This document shows positions 1 through 5,101 of a stretch of DNA of 5,101 nucleotides, in pieces. Positions within the stretch are counted from its first letter, which is position 1. Every line of letters begins with the position of its first letter. The stretch is from contig JAQUMQ010000130.1 in the NCBI GenBank assembly GCA_028718045.1, forward strand, positions 1 through 5,101. Reading direction: 5' to 3'. The position numbers and the translations under genes were made by a program. Origin of the DNA: Actinomycetota bacterium. GTDB taxonomy: Bacteria; Actinomycetota; Humimicrobiia; Humimicrobiales; Humimicrobiaceae. The notes beneath the pieces are model-generated. The model had not been told where the DNA came from, ran no database searches, and was given only the letters and a program-made list of their open reading frames with translations.

Positions 1-542
1 TACATTTCAGTACGGATTGTGTTTTTAACGGATTGAAAGGCAAGTACAGTGAAGAAGATTTTGCTGATGCAAATGATTTATACGGAAGGTCTAAATATTT
101 AGGCGAAGTTATAAACAGGAATTGCTTGACTATCAGAACATCGATCATAGGCCATGAATTGGGAACAAGAAACGGTCTTATAGAATGGTTTCTTGGTGAA
201 AAAGAAAGAGTTAAAGGATATAAAAACTCAATATTTAGCGGATTTCCGACTGCGGAAATAGCCAATATCTTGTATTATAAAATCATGCAAAGCAATATAG
301 AAGGCTTATATCATGTTTCTTCAAATCCGATATCCAAATTTGATTTGTTGAAAATAGTTAAAAATATTTATAATAAAAATATGGAAATTCTTCCATATGA
401 AAATAAAATGGAAAACAGGTCTTTGAATTCAGACAGATTCAGAAAAAAAATGAATTATCAGCCTCCAGATTGGAATAGTTTGATTAGTTTAATGTATGAA
501 GATTATAAAAATAGTGATTATTATCATAAAGGAAGCCAATAA
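1..542 (+). CDS. RmlD/WbvR-like SDR sugar-nucleotide reductase, 3' part (start lies upstream of window)
   Basis: This is the C-terminal 179 residues of an RmlD-like extended short-chain dehydrogenase/reductase. The frame is open to the left edge, so the TTG at 33 is not the start: the ten codons before it encode the conserved catalytic STD (nt 9-17) and the family-typical CVFNG. The catalytic YxxxK follows as YGRSK at nt 81-95. Further family blocks are RTSIIG, GLIEWFLG, GLYHVSS and RSLNSDRF. The N-terminal NAD(P)-binding Rossmann glycine motif must lie upstream. Known for the family: NAD(P)H-dependent reduction of a 4-keto sugar nucleotide in the cytoplasm. The protein ends soon after the SDR fold, with no cupin domain, unlike the bifunctional reductase/3-epimerase WbjC/CapF. 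With the next two genes it matches a WbvR role, reducing the UDP-4-keto-6-deoxy-L-HexNAc to UDP-L-RhaNAc (inference). It could instead be a true dTDP-4-dehydrorhamnose reductase, but no rmlA, rmlB or rmlC is visible here. Its TAA overlaps the next ATG by one base. Confidence 0.9.
   Translation, partial: HFSTDCVFNGLKGKYSEEDFADANDLYGRSKYLGEVINRNCLTIRTSIIGHELGTRNGLIEWFLGEKERVKGYKNSIFSGFPTAEIANILYYKIMQSNIEGLYHVSSNPISKFDLLKIVKNIYNKNMEILPYENKMENRSLNSDRFRKKMNYQPPDWNSLISLMYEDYKNSDYYHKGSQ
528..535 (+). promoter_or_regulatory. Shine-Dalgarno site of the dehydratase gene
   Basis: AAAGGAAG lies inside the last codons of the reductase gene, with its GGA core 8 nt before the ATG at 542. It is a good ribosome-binding site and supports that start, which also shares its A with the upstream TAA. 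Confidence 0.7.
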
Positions 543-1606
543 TGAAAATTTTTGACGGGAAAACAGTTTTAATTACCGGAGGAACAGGATCACTCGGAAA
601 AATACTAACTAAGCGTCTTTTGAATTGTGAAAATGGAAAACCTAAAAAAATCATAATATTTTCAAGAGACGAGGCAAAGCAGCATTTTATGCGACTGGAA
701 TATCAGTGCAAAACCAAATCGACCGACGAAATAATATACAATAATTTTAAACAACTATTGGAATTCAGGATAGGCGATATCAGAGATTATCACACTGTTT
801 TATCTGCATTGCGAGGAGTTGATATCGTAATAAATGCAGCGGCATTAAAACAAGTACCTGCATGCGAATATTTTCCTTATGAGGCAGTTAAAACAAATAT
901 AATGGGAGCGGAAAACTTGGTAAAAGCGATTATGGAAAATAATCTTGGTGTCGATACCGTGGTAGGGGTATCGACCGATAAAGCCTGCAAGCCTGTTAAT
1001 GTTATGGGCATGACTAAATCGATTCAGGAAAGAATATTTATCGGTGCAAATATTTTATGTCCCAATACAAGATTTATTTGTGTAAGATACGGGAACGTAC
1101 TTGCTTCGAGGGGGTCTGTCATTCCTCTTTTTTTTGAACAGATAAAATCTGGAGGTCCTGTTACATTGACAACAAAAGAAATGACCAGATTTTTATTGTC
1201 ACTTGACGAAGCAGTGAATTTGATTTTTAACGCAATAGAAAACGCAAGAGCAGGGGAAACATTCATTCCGAAAGTTTCTTCTTCGTTAATATATAATATT
1301 GCAAAAGCCCTTATAGGACAAAGAAAGATAAAGATTGAAATTACCGGTATAAGACCCGGAGAGAAAATTCATGAAATATTGATATCCGAGGAAGAAGGGC
1401 ATCGCTCTTTTGACAAGGGCAAATATTTTATCATAAAGCCCATGCTTCCGGAAATATTTAATGATGGAGACTTTAAAGAACCGATAAACAAAGAATACGG
1501 CTCATCCGAGGATGTACTTGGTTATGAGGATACCGTAAAATTTTTAAAGCTTCATGACTTATTGTCATCTGAAAACTTTATTGAAGACGGAGAGTTTTTA
1601 AAATGA
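542..1606 (+). CDS. wbjB: CapE/WbjB/WbvB-type UDP-N-acetylglucosamine 4,6-dehydratase/5-epimerase (polysaccharide biosynthesis protein)
   Basis: A complete 354-residue SDR-fold enzyme of the CapD/FlaA1/CapE class. The NAD(P)-binding glycine motif TGGTGSLG is at residues 12-19, the dehydratase block AALKQVP at 100-106, STDK at 144-147, the altered YxxxK motif MGMTK at 155-159, RYGNVLASRGS at 182-192 and RPGEKIHE at 271-278. There is no N-terminal membrane domain, so it is the short soluble form, of usual length. In this family the first step is 4,6-dehydration of UDP-GlcNAc with inversion at C5 (and C3), giving a UDP-4-keto-6-deoxy-L-HexNAc. Met in place of the catalytic Tyr (residue 155) is, as I recall, normal for the CapE/WbjB branch and separates it from FlaA1/PseB, which keep Tyr. 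The start at 542 has a good ribosome-binding site and the Rossmann strand begins at once (KTVLITGG). Its stop overlaps the 2-epimerase gene by 4 bp (ATGA). Orthologue names in use are wbjB, wbvB, capE and fnlA, and the exact one is not decidable from sequence alone. Confidence 0.93.
   Translation: MKIFDGKTVLITGGTGSLGKILTKRLLNCENGKPKKIIIFSRDEAKQHFMRLEYQCKTKSTDEIIYNNFKQLLEFRIGDIRDYHTVLSALRGVDIVINAAALKQVPACEYFPYEAVKTNIMGAENLVKAIMENNLGVDTVVGVSTDKACKPVNVMGMTKSIQERIFIGANILCPNTRFICVRYGNVLASRGSVIPLFFEQIKSGGPVTLTTKEMTRFLLSLDEAVNLIFNAIENARAGETFIPKVSSSLIYNIAKALIGQRKIKIEITGIRPGEKIHEILISEEEGHRSFDKGKYFIIKPMLPEIFNDGDFKEPINKEYGSSEDVLGYEDTVKFLKLHDLLSSENFIEDGEFLK
1589..1594 (+). promoter_or_regulatory. Shine-Dalgarno site of the 2-epimerase gene
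   Basis: GGAGAG near the 3' end of the dehydratase gene stands 8 nt before the ATG at 1603. It supports the start that overlaps the upstream TGA (ATGA), so this gene can initiate on its own as well as by coupling. Confidence 0.65.
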
Positions 1607-2685
1607 AGATAATGACGATTTTGGGAACAAGACCTGAAATAATAAGACTTAGCAGAACCATACCCTTGTTGGATAAATTTTCAAAGCATGTACTTGTAAA
1701 TACCGGGCAAAATTATACAAAGGAATTAAACGATATATTCTTCGATGAACTGAATTTAAGAAAGCCTGATTATTTGCTTGATACCAGATCCGAGAATACT
1801 TTTGAGCAGATTAGCAAAATACTATATGAATGCGAAAAGATAATTTTAAAGGAAAAACCTGATAGGATTTTATTACTTGGAGATACAAACAGTGCTTTGA
1901 CAGCCATGATAGCCAAAAGGTATTTCTTGAAGATATTTCATATGGAAGCAGGAAACAGGTGCTATGACGATAGAGTCCCGGAAGAAATAAACAGACGCAT
2001 AATAGATCATTGCAGTGATATTTTAATGCCTTACACGGAAAGAAGCAGGCAAAATTTATTAAAAGAAGGAATATCGGGCGAAAAAATATTTGTAATAGGT
2101 AATCCGATTAAAGAAGTTTTGGATTTTTATAATGATAAAATTGATAATTCGGATATGTTAAAAAAATTAAAGCTAAAAAGAAATTTATATTTTTTGGTTA
2201 CCCTTCACAGGTCTGAAAATGTTGATATGAAAGAAAGGTTAATTAATTTCATATTATCTTTTGAAAATATTTCAAAAAAATATGATTTACCTGTTATTTT
2301 AAGCCTGCACCCGAGAACAAGATCAAAGCTTGATTCTGGTAGATATTTTAATGAAAAATCAAACGTAAAAGCGATAACTCCTCCGGGTTTGTTTGATTTT
2401 ATTAAATTGGAACAAAATGCAGCATGTGTTTTGACTGATTCGGGAACGGTGCAAGAAGAATGCTGTATATTCAAAATTCCAAATGTTACCATAAGGGATG
2501 TTACCGAAAGACCTGAAACCTTGGAGTCAGGGAGTAATATTATAAGCGGCAATAATCCCGATGATGTTTTAAACGCAGTTTCGGTAGCAATCGAAAATAA
2601 ATACGACTGGCAACCCCCCGTAGAATATTTGGAAGATAATGTAAGCATGAAGGTATTAAAAATAATCAGTGGTTTTTACAAGTAA
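1603..2685 (+). CDS. wbjD: Non-hydrolysing UDP-HexNAc 2-epimerase, WbjD/CapG/WbvD-type (WecB family)
   Basis: A complete 360-residue GT-B-fold epimerase, of normal family length. Motifs in order: GTRPEIIR at 8-15, GDTNS at 93-97, HMEAGNRC at 113-120, PEEINRR at 126-132, LHRSEN at 201-206, SLHPRT at 234-239, TDSGTVQEE at 278-286 and TERPE at 301-305. These include the acidic and His residues used by WecB for C2 inversion (Asp 94, Glu 115, the Glu pair 127-128, His 202). HMEAGNRC and TDSGT differ from classic WecB (HVEAGLRT, TDSGG) and match what I recall of the WbjD/CapG/FnlC/WbvD branch. That branch acts on a UDP-6-deoxy-L-HexNAc after the dehydratase and reductase, in the cytoplasm. With an RmlD-like reductase upstream, the likely reaction is UDP-L-RhaNAc to UDP-L-QuiNAc (inference). 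The alternative is UDP-GlcNAc to UDP-ManNAc, less likely given the motifs and neighbours. It overlaps both neighbouring genes, by 4 bp upstream and 1 bp downstream. Confidence 0.92.
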   Translation: MKIMTILGTRPEIIRLSRTIPLLDKFSKHVLVNTGQNYTKELNDIFFDELNLRKPDYLLDTRSENTFEQISKILYECEKIILKEKPDRILLLGDTNSALTAMIAKRYFLKIFHMEAGNRCYDDRVPEEINRRIIDHCSDILMPYTERSRQNLLKEGISGEKIFVIGNPIKEVLDFYNDKIDNSDMLKKLKLKRNLYFLVTLHRSENVDMKERLINFILSFENISKKYDLPVILSLHPRTRSKLDSGRYFNEKSNVKAITPPGLFDFIKLEQNAACVLTDSGTVQEECCIFKIPNVTIRDVTERPETLESGSNIISGNNPDDVLNAVSVAIENKYDWQPPVEYLEDNVSMKVLKIISGFYK

Positions 2686-3518
2686 TGACTTTAAATCCTT
2701 TAGTTTCAATAATAATACCGGTATATAATGGGTCCAATTATTTAAAAGAAGCAATAGATAGTGCCATTTCCCAAACTTATGAAAATATCGAGGTAATTGT
2801 TGTAGATGATGGCTCAAATGACGATGGCAGAACTGAAAAGATAGCCAAATCTTACAAAGACAAAATAAGATATTTTCATAAAGCAAATGGGGGAGTTGCA
2901 AGCGCCTTAAATTTTGGAATAAAAGTTATGAATGGAGAGTATTTTTCATGGTTGAGTCATGATGATGTTTATTATAAGGAAAAAATTTCTGTTCAAATGA
3001 ATTTAATGATTGCTTCAATAAATCCGGTGATTTTATACAGCGATTTTGATTTTATCGATTCGAATTCCATAGTTTTAAGATCAAAGCATGTTAAAAGTTT
3101 TTCAAAAGATAAATTTTTGATTTCCTTGATTAATTCCCACAGCATACATGGATGCACGCTTCTGATCCCTAAGATATGTTTTGAGGACTTAGGCGATTTT
3201 AATGAAAAATTAAAAACAACCCAGGATTATGATCTATGGTTTAGGTTTGCAAAAAAATATGAATTTAAACACATACCACAAGTATTGGTAAAATCAAGAG
3301 TTCATGCAGAGCAGGATTCGAATAAGTTAAGTGAAATTAAAATCAAGGAAACTACCGATTATTATAAGAATTCCGTTGAATTTTTGGTTACCGATTATAA
3401 AAAGAAATATAAAAAATGTTATTTAAAATTTATATTACTGTTATCTTTCTTTAAGATAAGATTAAAAGGCTATAGGGAAGCTTCATGTTTTATCATAAAA
3501 AAGTTTTTAAATTTCTAA
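2685..3518 (+). CDS. Family 2 glycosyltransferase (GT-A fold)
   Basis: A complete 277-residue inverting GT-A glycosyltransferase. The nucleotide-binding start VSIIIPVYNG is at residues 7-16, VDDGS at 40-44, NGGVASALNFG at 68-78, the metal-binding DxD-type block LSHDD at 90-94, and the acceptor-side catalytic block TTQDYDLWFR at 178-187, where the common ED motif reads QD with Asp 181 as the likely base. An RVH motif at 205-207 follows, typical of the C-terminal end of the domain. The tail from about 235 is Lys-rich with a short hydrophobic run (248-257), which may dock it on the inner membrane. It probably adds one sugar to the lipid-linked repeat unit; donor and acceptor cannot be read from sequence. 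The start ATG shares its A with the 2-epimerase stop (TAATG) and has no convincing Shine-Dalgarno, so it likely depends on translational coupling. Starting at 2685 places the first beta-strand where the family expects it. A 62-bp gap follows. Confidence 0.92.
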   Translation: MTLNPLVSIIIPVYNGSNYLKEAIDSAISQTYENIEVIVVDDGSNDDGRTEKIAKSYKDKIRYFHKANGGVASALNFGIKVMNGEYFSWLSHDDVYYKEKISVQMNLMIASINPVILYSDFDFIDSNSIVLRSKHVKSFSKDKFLISLINSHSIHGCTLLIPKICFEDLGDFNEKLKTTQDYDLWFRFAKKYEFKHIPQVLVKSRVHAEQDSNKLSEIKIKETTDYYKNSVEFLVTDYKKKYKKCYLKFILLLSFFKIRLKGYREASCFIIKKFLNF

Positions 3519-3566
3519 TCTTGTTATGAGAGATTATGGGAAATAAACGGTTTAAAGAAAATTGAC

Positions 3567-3572
3567 AAAGGG
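3567..3572 (+). promoter_or_regulatory. Weak Shine-Dalgarno site of the family 4 glycosyltransferase gene, in a 62-bp intergenic gap
   Basis: AAAGGG ends 8 nt before the ATG at 3581. An in-frame TGA at 3563-3565 and no other start codon between it and 3581 fix this start. The gap (3519-3580) shows no U-tract terminator and no convincing promoter, so read-through from the upstream genes is likely. Confidence 0.5.
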
Positions 3573-3580
3573 CAACTGAT

Positions 3581-4714
3581 ATGAATATTGGCATAGATGC
3601 TGTTGGAAATTTAAGCGAAGATACCGGCGGGAAAAATTATCTTACGCATTTAATTAAAAACTTGCAAAATATCGATAAAGATAATTCTTATTTTATTTTT
3701 ATAAATAAGCCAGATTCAGATTTGTTTAAAATTCACAACGATAATTTTAATTTAATACTTCTTTCAAACAAAAAGCTGAATTTTTTTAAAAAAATTCTGA
3801 TTAAACAGTTTATGATTCCGAAATTGATTATAAAATTCAAATTGGACAAAATGTATTTTCCTGATAGTTCGGGATGTATTTTTTGCAAAATAGATTACCT
3901 TTTGCTTATTCAGAATCTGATCATTTTTTATAAGACAAGAGAGGTAAGAGGCTTAAAGAAATTTTATCGTACTTTTCTTATGAAACTATCTGTGAAAAAA
4001 GCCAAAAATATTATTGTTCCCTCCTTTACCGCAAAAGAATTGTTAGTTCAAAAATTCAAAATTATTCCTGAAAAAATAAGTGTGATTTATCATGGCGTAG
4101 ATGAGGAATTTTTTTCAAATAATTTTGATAAAGATTATGAAAAAAAGATAATTGACAAGTTCAATTTGAATAAAAAATATATATTGTACGTTTCTGCTTT
4201 ATGGGAATATAAAAATCATACGAATCTTATAAAAGCTTTTGGGAAATTAATCAAGGAAGACGGATTGGATTTGAATTTGGTACTAGCTGGTAAAGGTTTG
4301 ATTACCGATGACGATTATATAAAGTATTTGTACGAATTGCCTAAAAAACTAAACATCGCAAACAATATTATTTTTACCGGAGATGTAAGCAAGGAATGTT
4401 TAAAATATATTTATAAGAATGCACTGGTTTTTATAATGCCTTCAATGTGTGAAAGTTTCGGCTTCCCCGTAATTGAAGCTATGGCTTCGGGTATTCCGGT
4501 CATAAGTTCTAATGCGTTTGCTTTAAAAGAAATAGTCGGCGATGCCGGAATATTGATGGATGCATCCGATTGCGAAAATATTTATAAATCATTGAAAGAA
4601 GTTATCTTTGATTCAAATCTAAGAAATAATCTGGTCAGCAAAGCGAAAGATAAGATAAAAATATTTTCATGGGAGAATTGCATAAAAGAAACTTTATCCG
4701 TTTTATTAAAATAG
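3581..4714 (+). CDS. Family 4 glycosyltransferase (GT-B fold)
   Basis: A complete 377-residue retaining GT-B glycosyltransferase, of usual length. The N-terminal acceptor domain starts with NIGIDA at residues 2-7, a glycine-rich TGG loop at 15-17, and QNLIIF at 111-116. The hinge region has VPSFTAKE at 146-153 and HGVDEEFF at 171-178. The C-terminal donor domain has ALWEYKNHTNLIKAF at 206-220, LAGKG at 235-239, FTGDVS at 265-270 and the EX7E signature, Glu 291 and Glu 299, within the block at 287-311. A C-terminal SWENC segment (363-367) caps the fold. It should act on the cytoplasmic face of the inner membrane, adding a sugar to the undecaprenyl-linked oligosaccharide. The WEYKNH block recalls mannosyl- and rhamnosyl-type O-antigen transferases, but the sugar is not decidable. 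The N-terminal half is far more AT-rich than the C-terminal half, with many Lys, Asn, Ile and Phe codons. A 67-bp gap separates it from the membrane protein gene. Confidence 0.93.
   Translation: MNIGIDAVGNLSEDTGGKNYLTHLIKNLQNIDKDNSYFIFINKPDSDLFKIHNDNFNLILLSNKKLNFFKKILIKQFMIPKLIIKFKLDKMYFPDSSGCIFCKIDYLLLIQNLIIFYKTREVRGLKKFYRTFLMKLSVKKAKNIIVPSFTAKELLVQKFKIIPEKISVIYHGVDEEFFSNNFDKDYEKKIIDKFNLNKKYILYVSALWEYKNHTNLIKAFGKLIKEDGLDLNLVLAGKGLITDDDYIKYLYELPKKLNIANNIIFTGDVSKECLKYIYKNALVFIMPSMCESFGFPVIEAMASGIPVISSNAFALKEIVGDAGILMDASDCENIYKSLKEVIFDSNLRNNLVSKAKDKIKIFSWENCIKETLSVLLK
3781..3794 (+). repeat. T7A7 homopolymer palindrome inside the family 4 glycosyltransferase gene
   Basis: Seven T followed directly by seven A form a perfect 14-bp palindrome, read in frame as the end of Asn, then Phe-Phe-Lys-Lys-Ile (residues 67-72). 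Such tracts can slip during replication or transcription, but in so AT-rich a gene they may also arise by composition alone. Confidence 0.4.
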
Positions 4715-4769
4715 CGATAGTAATTTTGACTAAATAGTATTTTGTTAATAATAACGCAAGACAATACGG

Positions 4770-4775
4770 TATAAT
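4770..4775 (+). promoter_or_regulatory. Possible -10 box (TATAAT) just upstream of the membrane protein gene
   Basis: A perfect TATAAT lies in the 67-bp gap, 6 nt before the ATG at 4782. If real, transcription would start at or very near the A of that ATG. No -35 box stands at 16-18 bp: the nearest candidates, TTGTTA at 4742 and TTGACT at 4726, are too far away, and there is no TGn extension. In sequence this AT-rich a chance match is quite possible. Confidence 0.25.
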
Positions 4776-4781
4776 AAGTTT

Positions 4782-5101
4782 ATGGTTTTCGATAAAAGGA
4801 AAAATTTATTAAATTATATTATTTACTTTATTTTTCTTTTTTTGACTTCCTCGACGATACTTTTTAGCAGAGAATTTGCTCACTTAAATATAAAAGTATT
4901 GGGTTTTCCCATGTACGTTACCGAAATTGCCATATTAATCATAAGCATGCTGATGGTGTTTAATTGTTTTATCAACAAAGATAAAAAAATCATTACCGGT
5001 TATAAATTAAAATTCGAGCACATCCTGATGTTTTTGATATTGTTCGTTTCATTGGTCACTGGATTAATCAAATATGGCAATGTTTATGTTTTCAGGCATT
5101 C
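4782..5101 (+). CDS. Multi-spanning membrane protein, putative O-antigen polymerase/ligase (Wzy/WaaL-like), N-terminal part
   Basis: The frame is open from the ATG at 4782 to the right edge, giving 106 whole codons of a gene cut by the window. A Lys/Arg-rich N-terminus (residues 5-7) is followed by three hydrophobic spans at about 12-28, 44-64 and 80-96. The loop at 65-79 is rich in Lys, which fits a cytoplasmic N-terminus and first cytoplasmic loop under the positive-inside rule. The FPMYVTEIAIL stretch (42-52) and the YVFRHS end (102-107, the last codon incomplete) resemble the start of O-antigen ligase/polymerase-like proteins, from memory of that family. The diagnostic large periplasmic loop lies beyond the window. 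In context it would polymerise or transfer the exported glycan units in the inner membrane. A Wzx flippase or another polytopic protein is the alternative. The ATG at 4782 is the only usual start codon after the in-frame TAA at 4752-4754, yet it has no Shine-Dalgarno sequence. Confidence 0.65.
   Translation, partial: MVFDKRKNLLNYIIYFIFLFLTSSTILFSREFAHLNIKVLGFPMYVTEIAILIISMLMVFNCFINKDKKIITGYKLKFEHILMFLILFVSLVTGLIKYGNVYVFRH

Noticed and set aside
33..35. TTG as the start codon of the first gene
   Set aside because: The frame is open to the left edge and the ten codons before it encode the conserved catalytic STD motif of the reductase, so the gene starts outside the window.
1024..1266. Minus-strand open frame of 80 codons
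   Set aside because: It lies wholly inside the dehydratase gene, opposite its most conserved blocks, and its translation shows no recognisable domain.
2205..2901. Two minus-strand open frames (2205-2648 and 2656-2901)
   Set aside because: Both lie opposite the 2-epimerase and family 2 transferase genes, whose motifs are unmistakable, and their translations look like shadow sequence.
3516..3536. Inverted repeat TAATCT / AGATTA with a 9-nt loop at the end of the family 2 transferase gene, as a terminator
   Set aside because: The stem is only six mostly A/T pairs and is followed by ATGGG rather than a T-run, so a working terminator is unlikely.
3562..3590. TTGACA at 3562-3567 as a -35 box for the family 4 transferase
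   Set aside because: The matching -10 position would fall inside the coding sequence and holds no good TATAAT, and the transcript would start past the ATG.
4744..4755. GTTA/TAAC short inverted repeat between the last two genes, as a terminator
   Set aside because: A 4-bp stem with no T-run after it is expected by chance in this composition.
4582..4764. Minus-strand open frame of 60 codons across the end of the family 4 transferase
   Set aside because: It mostly opposes a well-supported gene and shows no domain or convincing ribosome-binding site.
1..5101. A previously undescribed defence, mobile or RNA system
   Set aside because: All six genes fall into known glycan-synthesis families, and the gaps are 62 and 67 bp with no structured repeat, RNA or mobile element signature.

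Overview
The window is a densely packed, single-strand piece of a low-GC (about one third G+C) bacterial surface-polysaccharide locus, of the O-antigen or capsule type. It holds six genes, all on the + strand, cut at both ends. The species cannot be named from this. The content fits a Wzx/Wzy-type glycan cluster, which is most often, but not only, found in Gram-negative bacteria.

Layout: (1) 1-542 is the 3' part of an RmlD-like short-chain reductase whose start lies upstream of the window. (2) 542-1606 is a CapE/WbjB/WbvB-type UDP-GlcNAc 4,6-dehydratase/epimerase. (3) 1603-2685 is a CapG/WbjD/WbvD-type, non-hydrolysing UDP-HexNAc 2-epimerase. (4) 2685-3518 is a GT-A (family 2) glycosyltransferase. 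(5) After a 62-bp gap, 3581-4714 is a GT-B (family 4) glycosyltransferase. (6) After a 67-bp gap, 4782 to the right edge is the N-terminal third or so of a multi-spanning membrane protein that looks like an O-antigen polymerase/ligase. The first four genes are joined by 1-4 bp start/stop overlaps (TAATG, ATGA, TAATG), so they form one translationally coupled unit. There is no gene-free stretch over 300 bases, no RNA gene, no insertion sequence and no CRISPR array.

How the genes work together: the first three encode the complete set expected to turn UDP-GlcNAc into a UDP-activated 2-acetamido-2,6-dideoxy-L-hexose. The reductase is the short RmlD/WbvR type with no C-terminal cupin domain, so the likelier product is UDP-L-RhaNAc/UDP-L-QuiNAc rather than UDP-L-FucNAc. 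The two glycosyltransferases would add this or other sugars to a lipid-linked repeat unit on the cytoplasmic face of the inner membrane. The membrane protein would polymerise or ligate the exported units.

I see no sign of a wholly new system. The points worth a second look are the predicted sugar product, the unusual starts of genes 4 and 6, a sharp composition shift inside the family 4 glycosyltransferase, homopolymer tracts that could slip, and a strand-biased excess of the pentamer TACCG.
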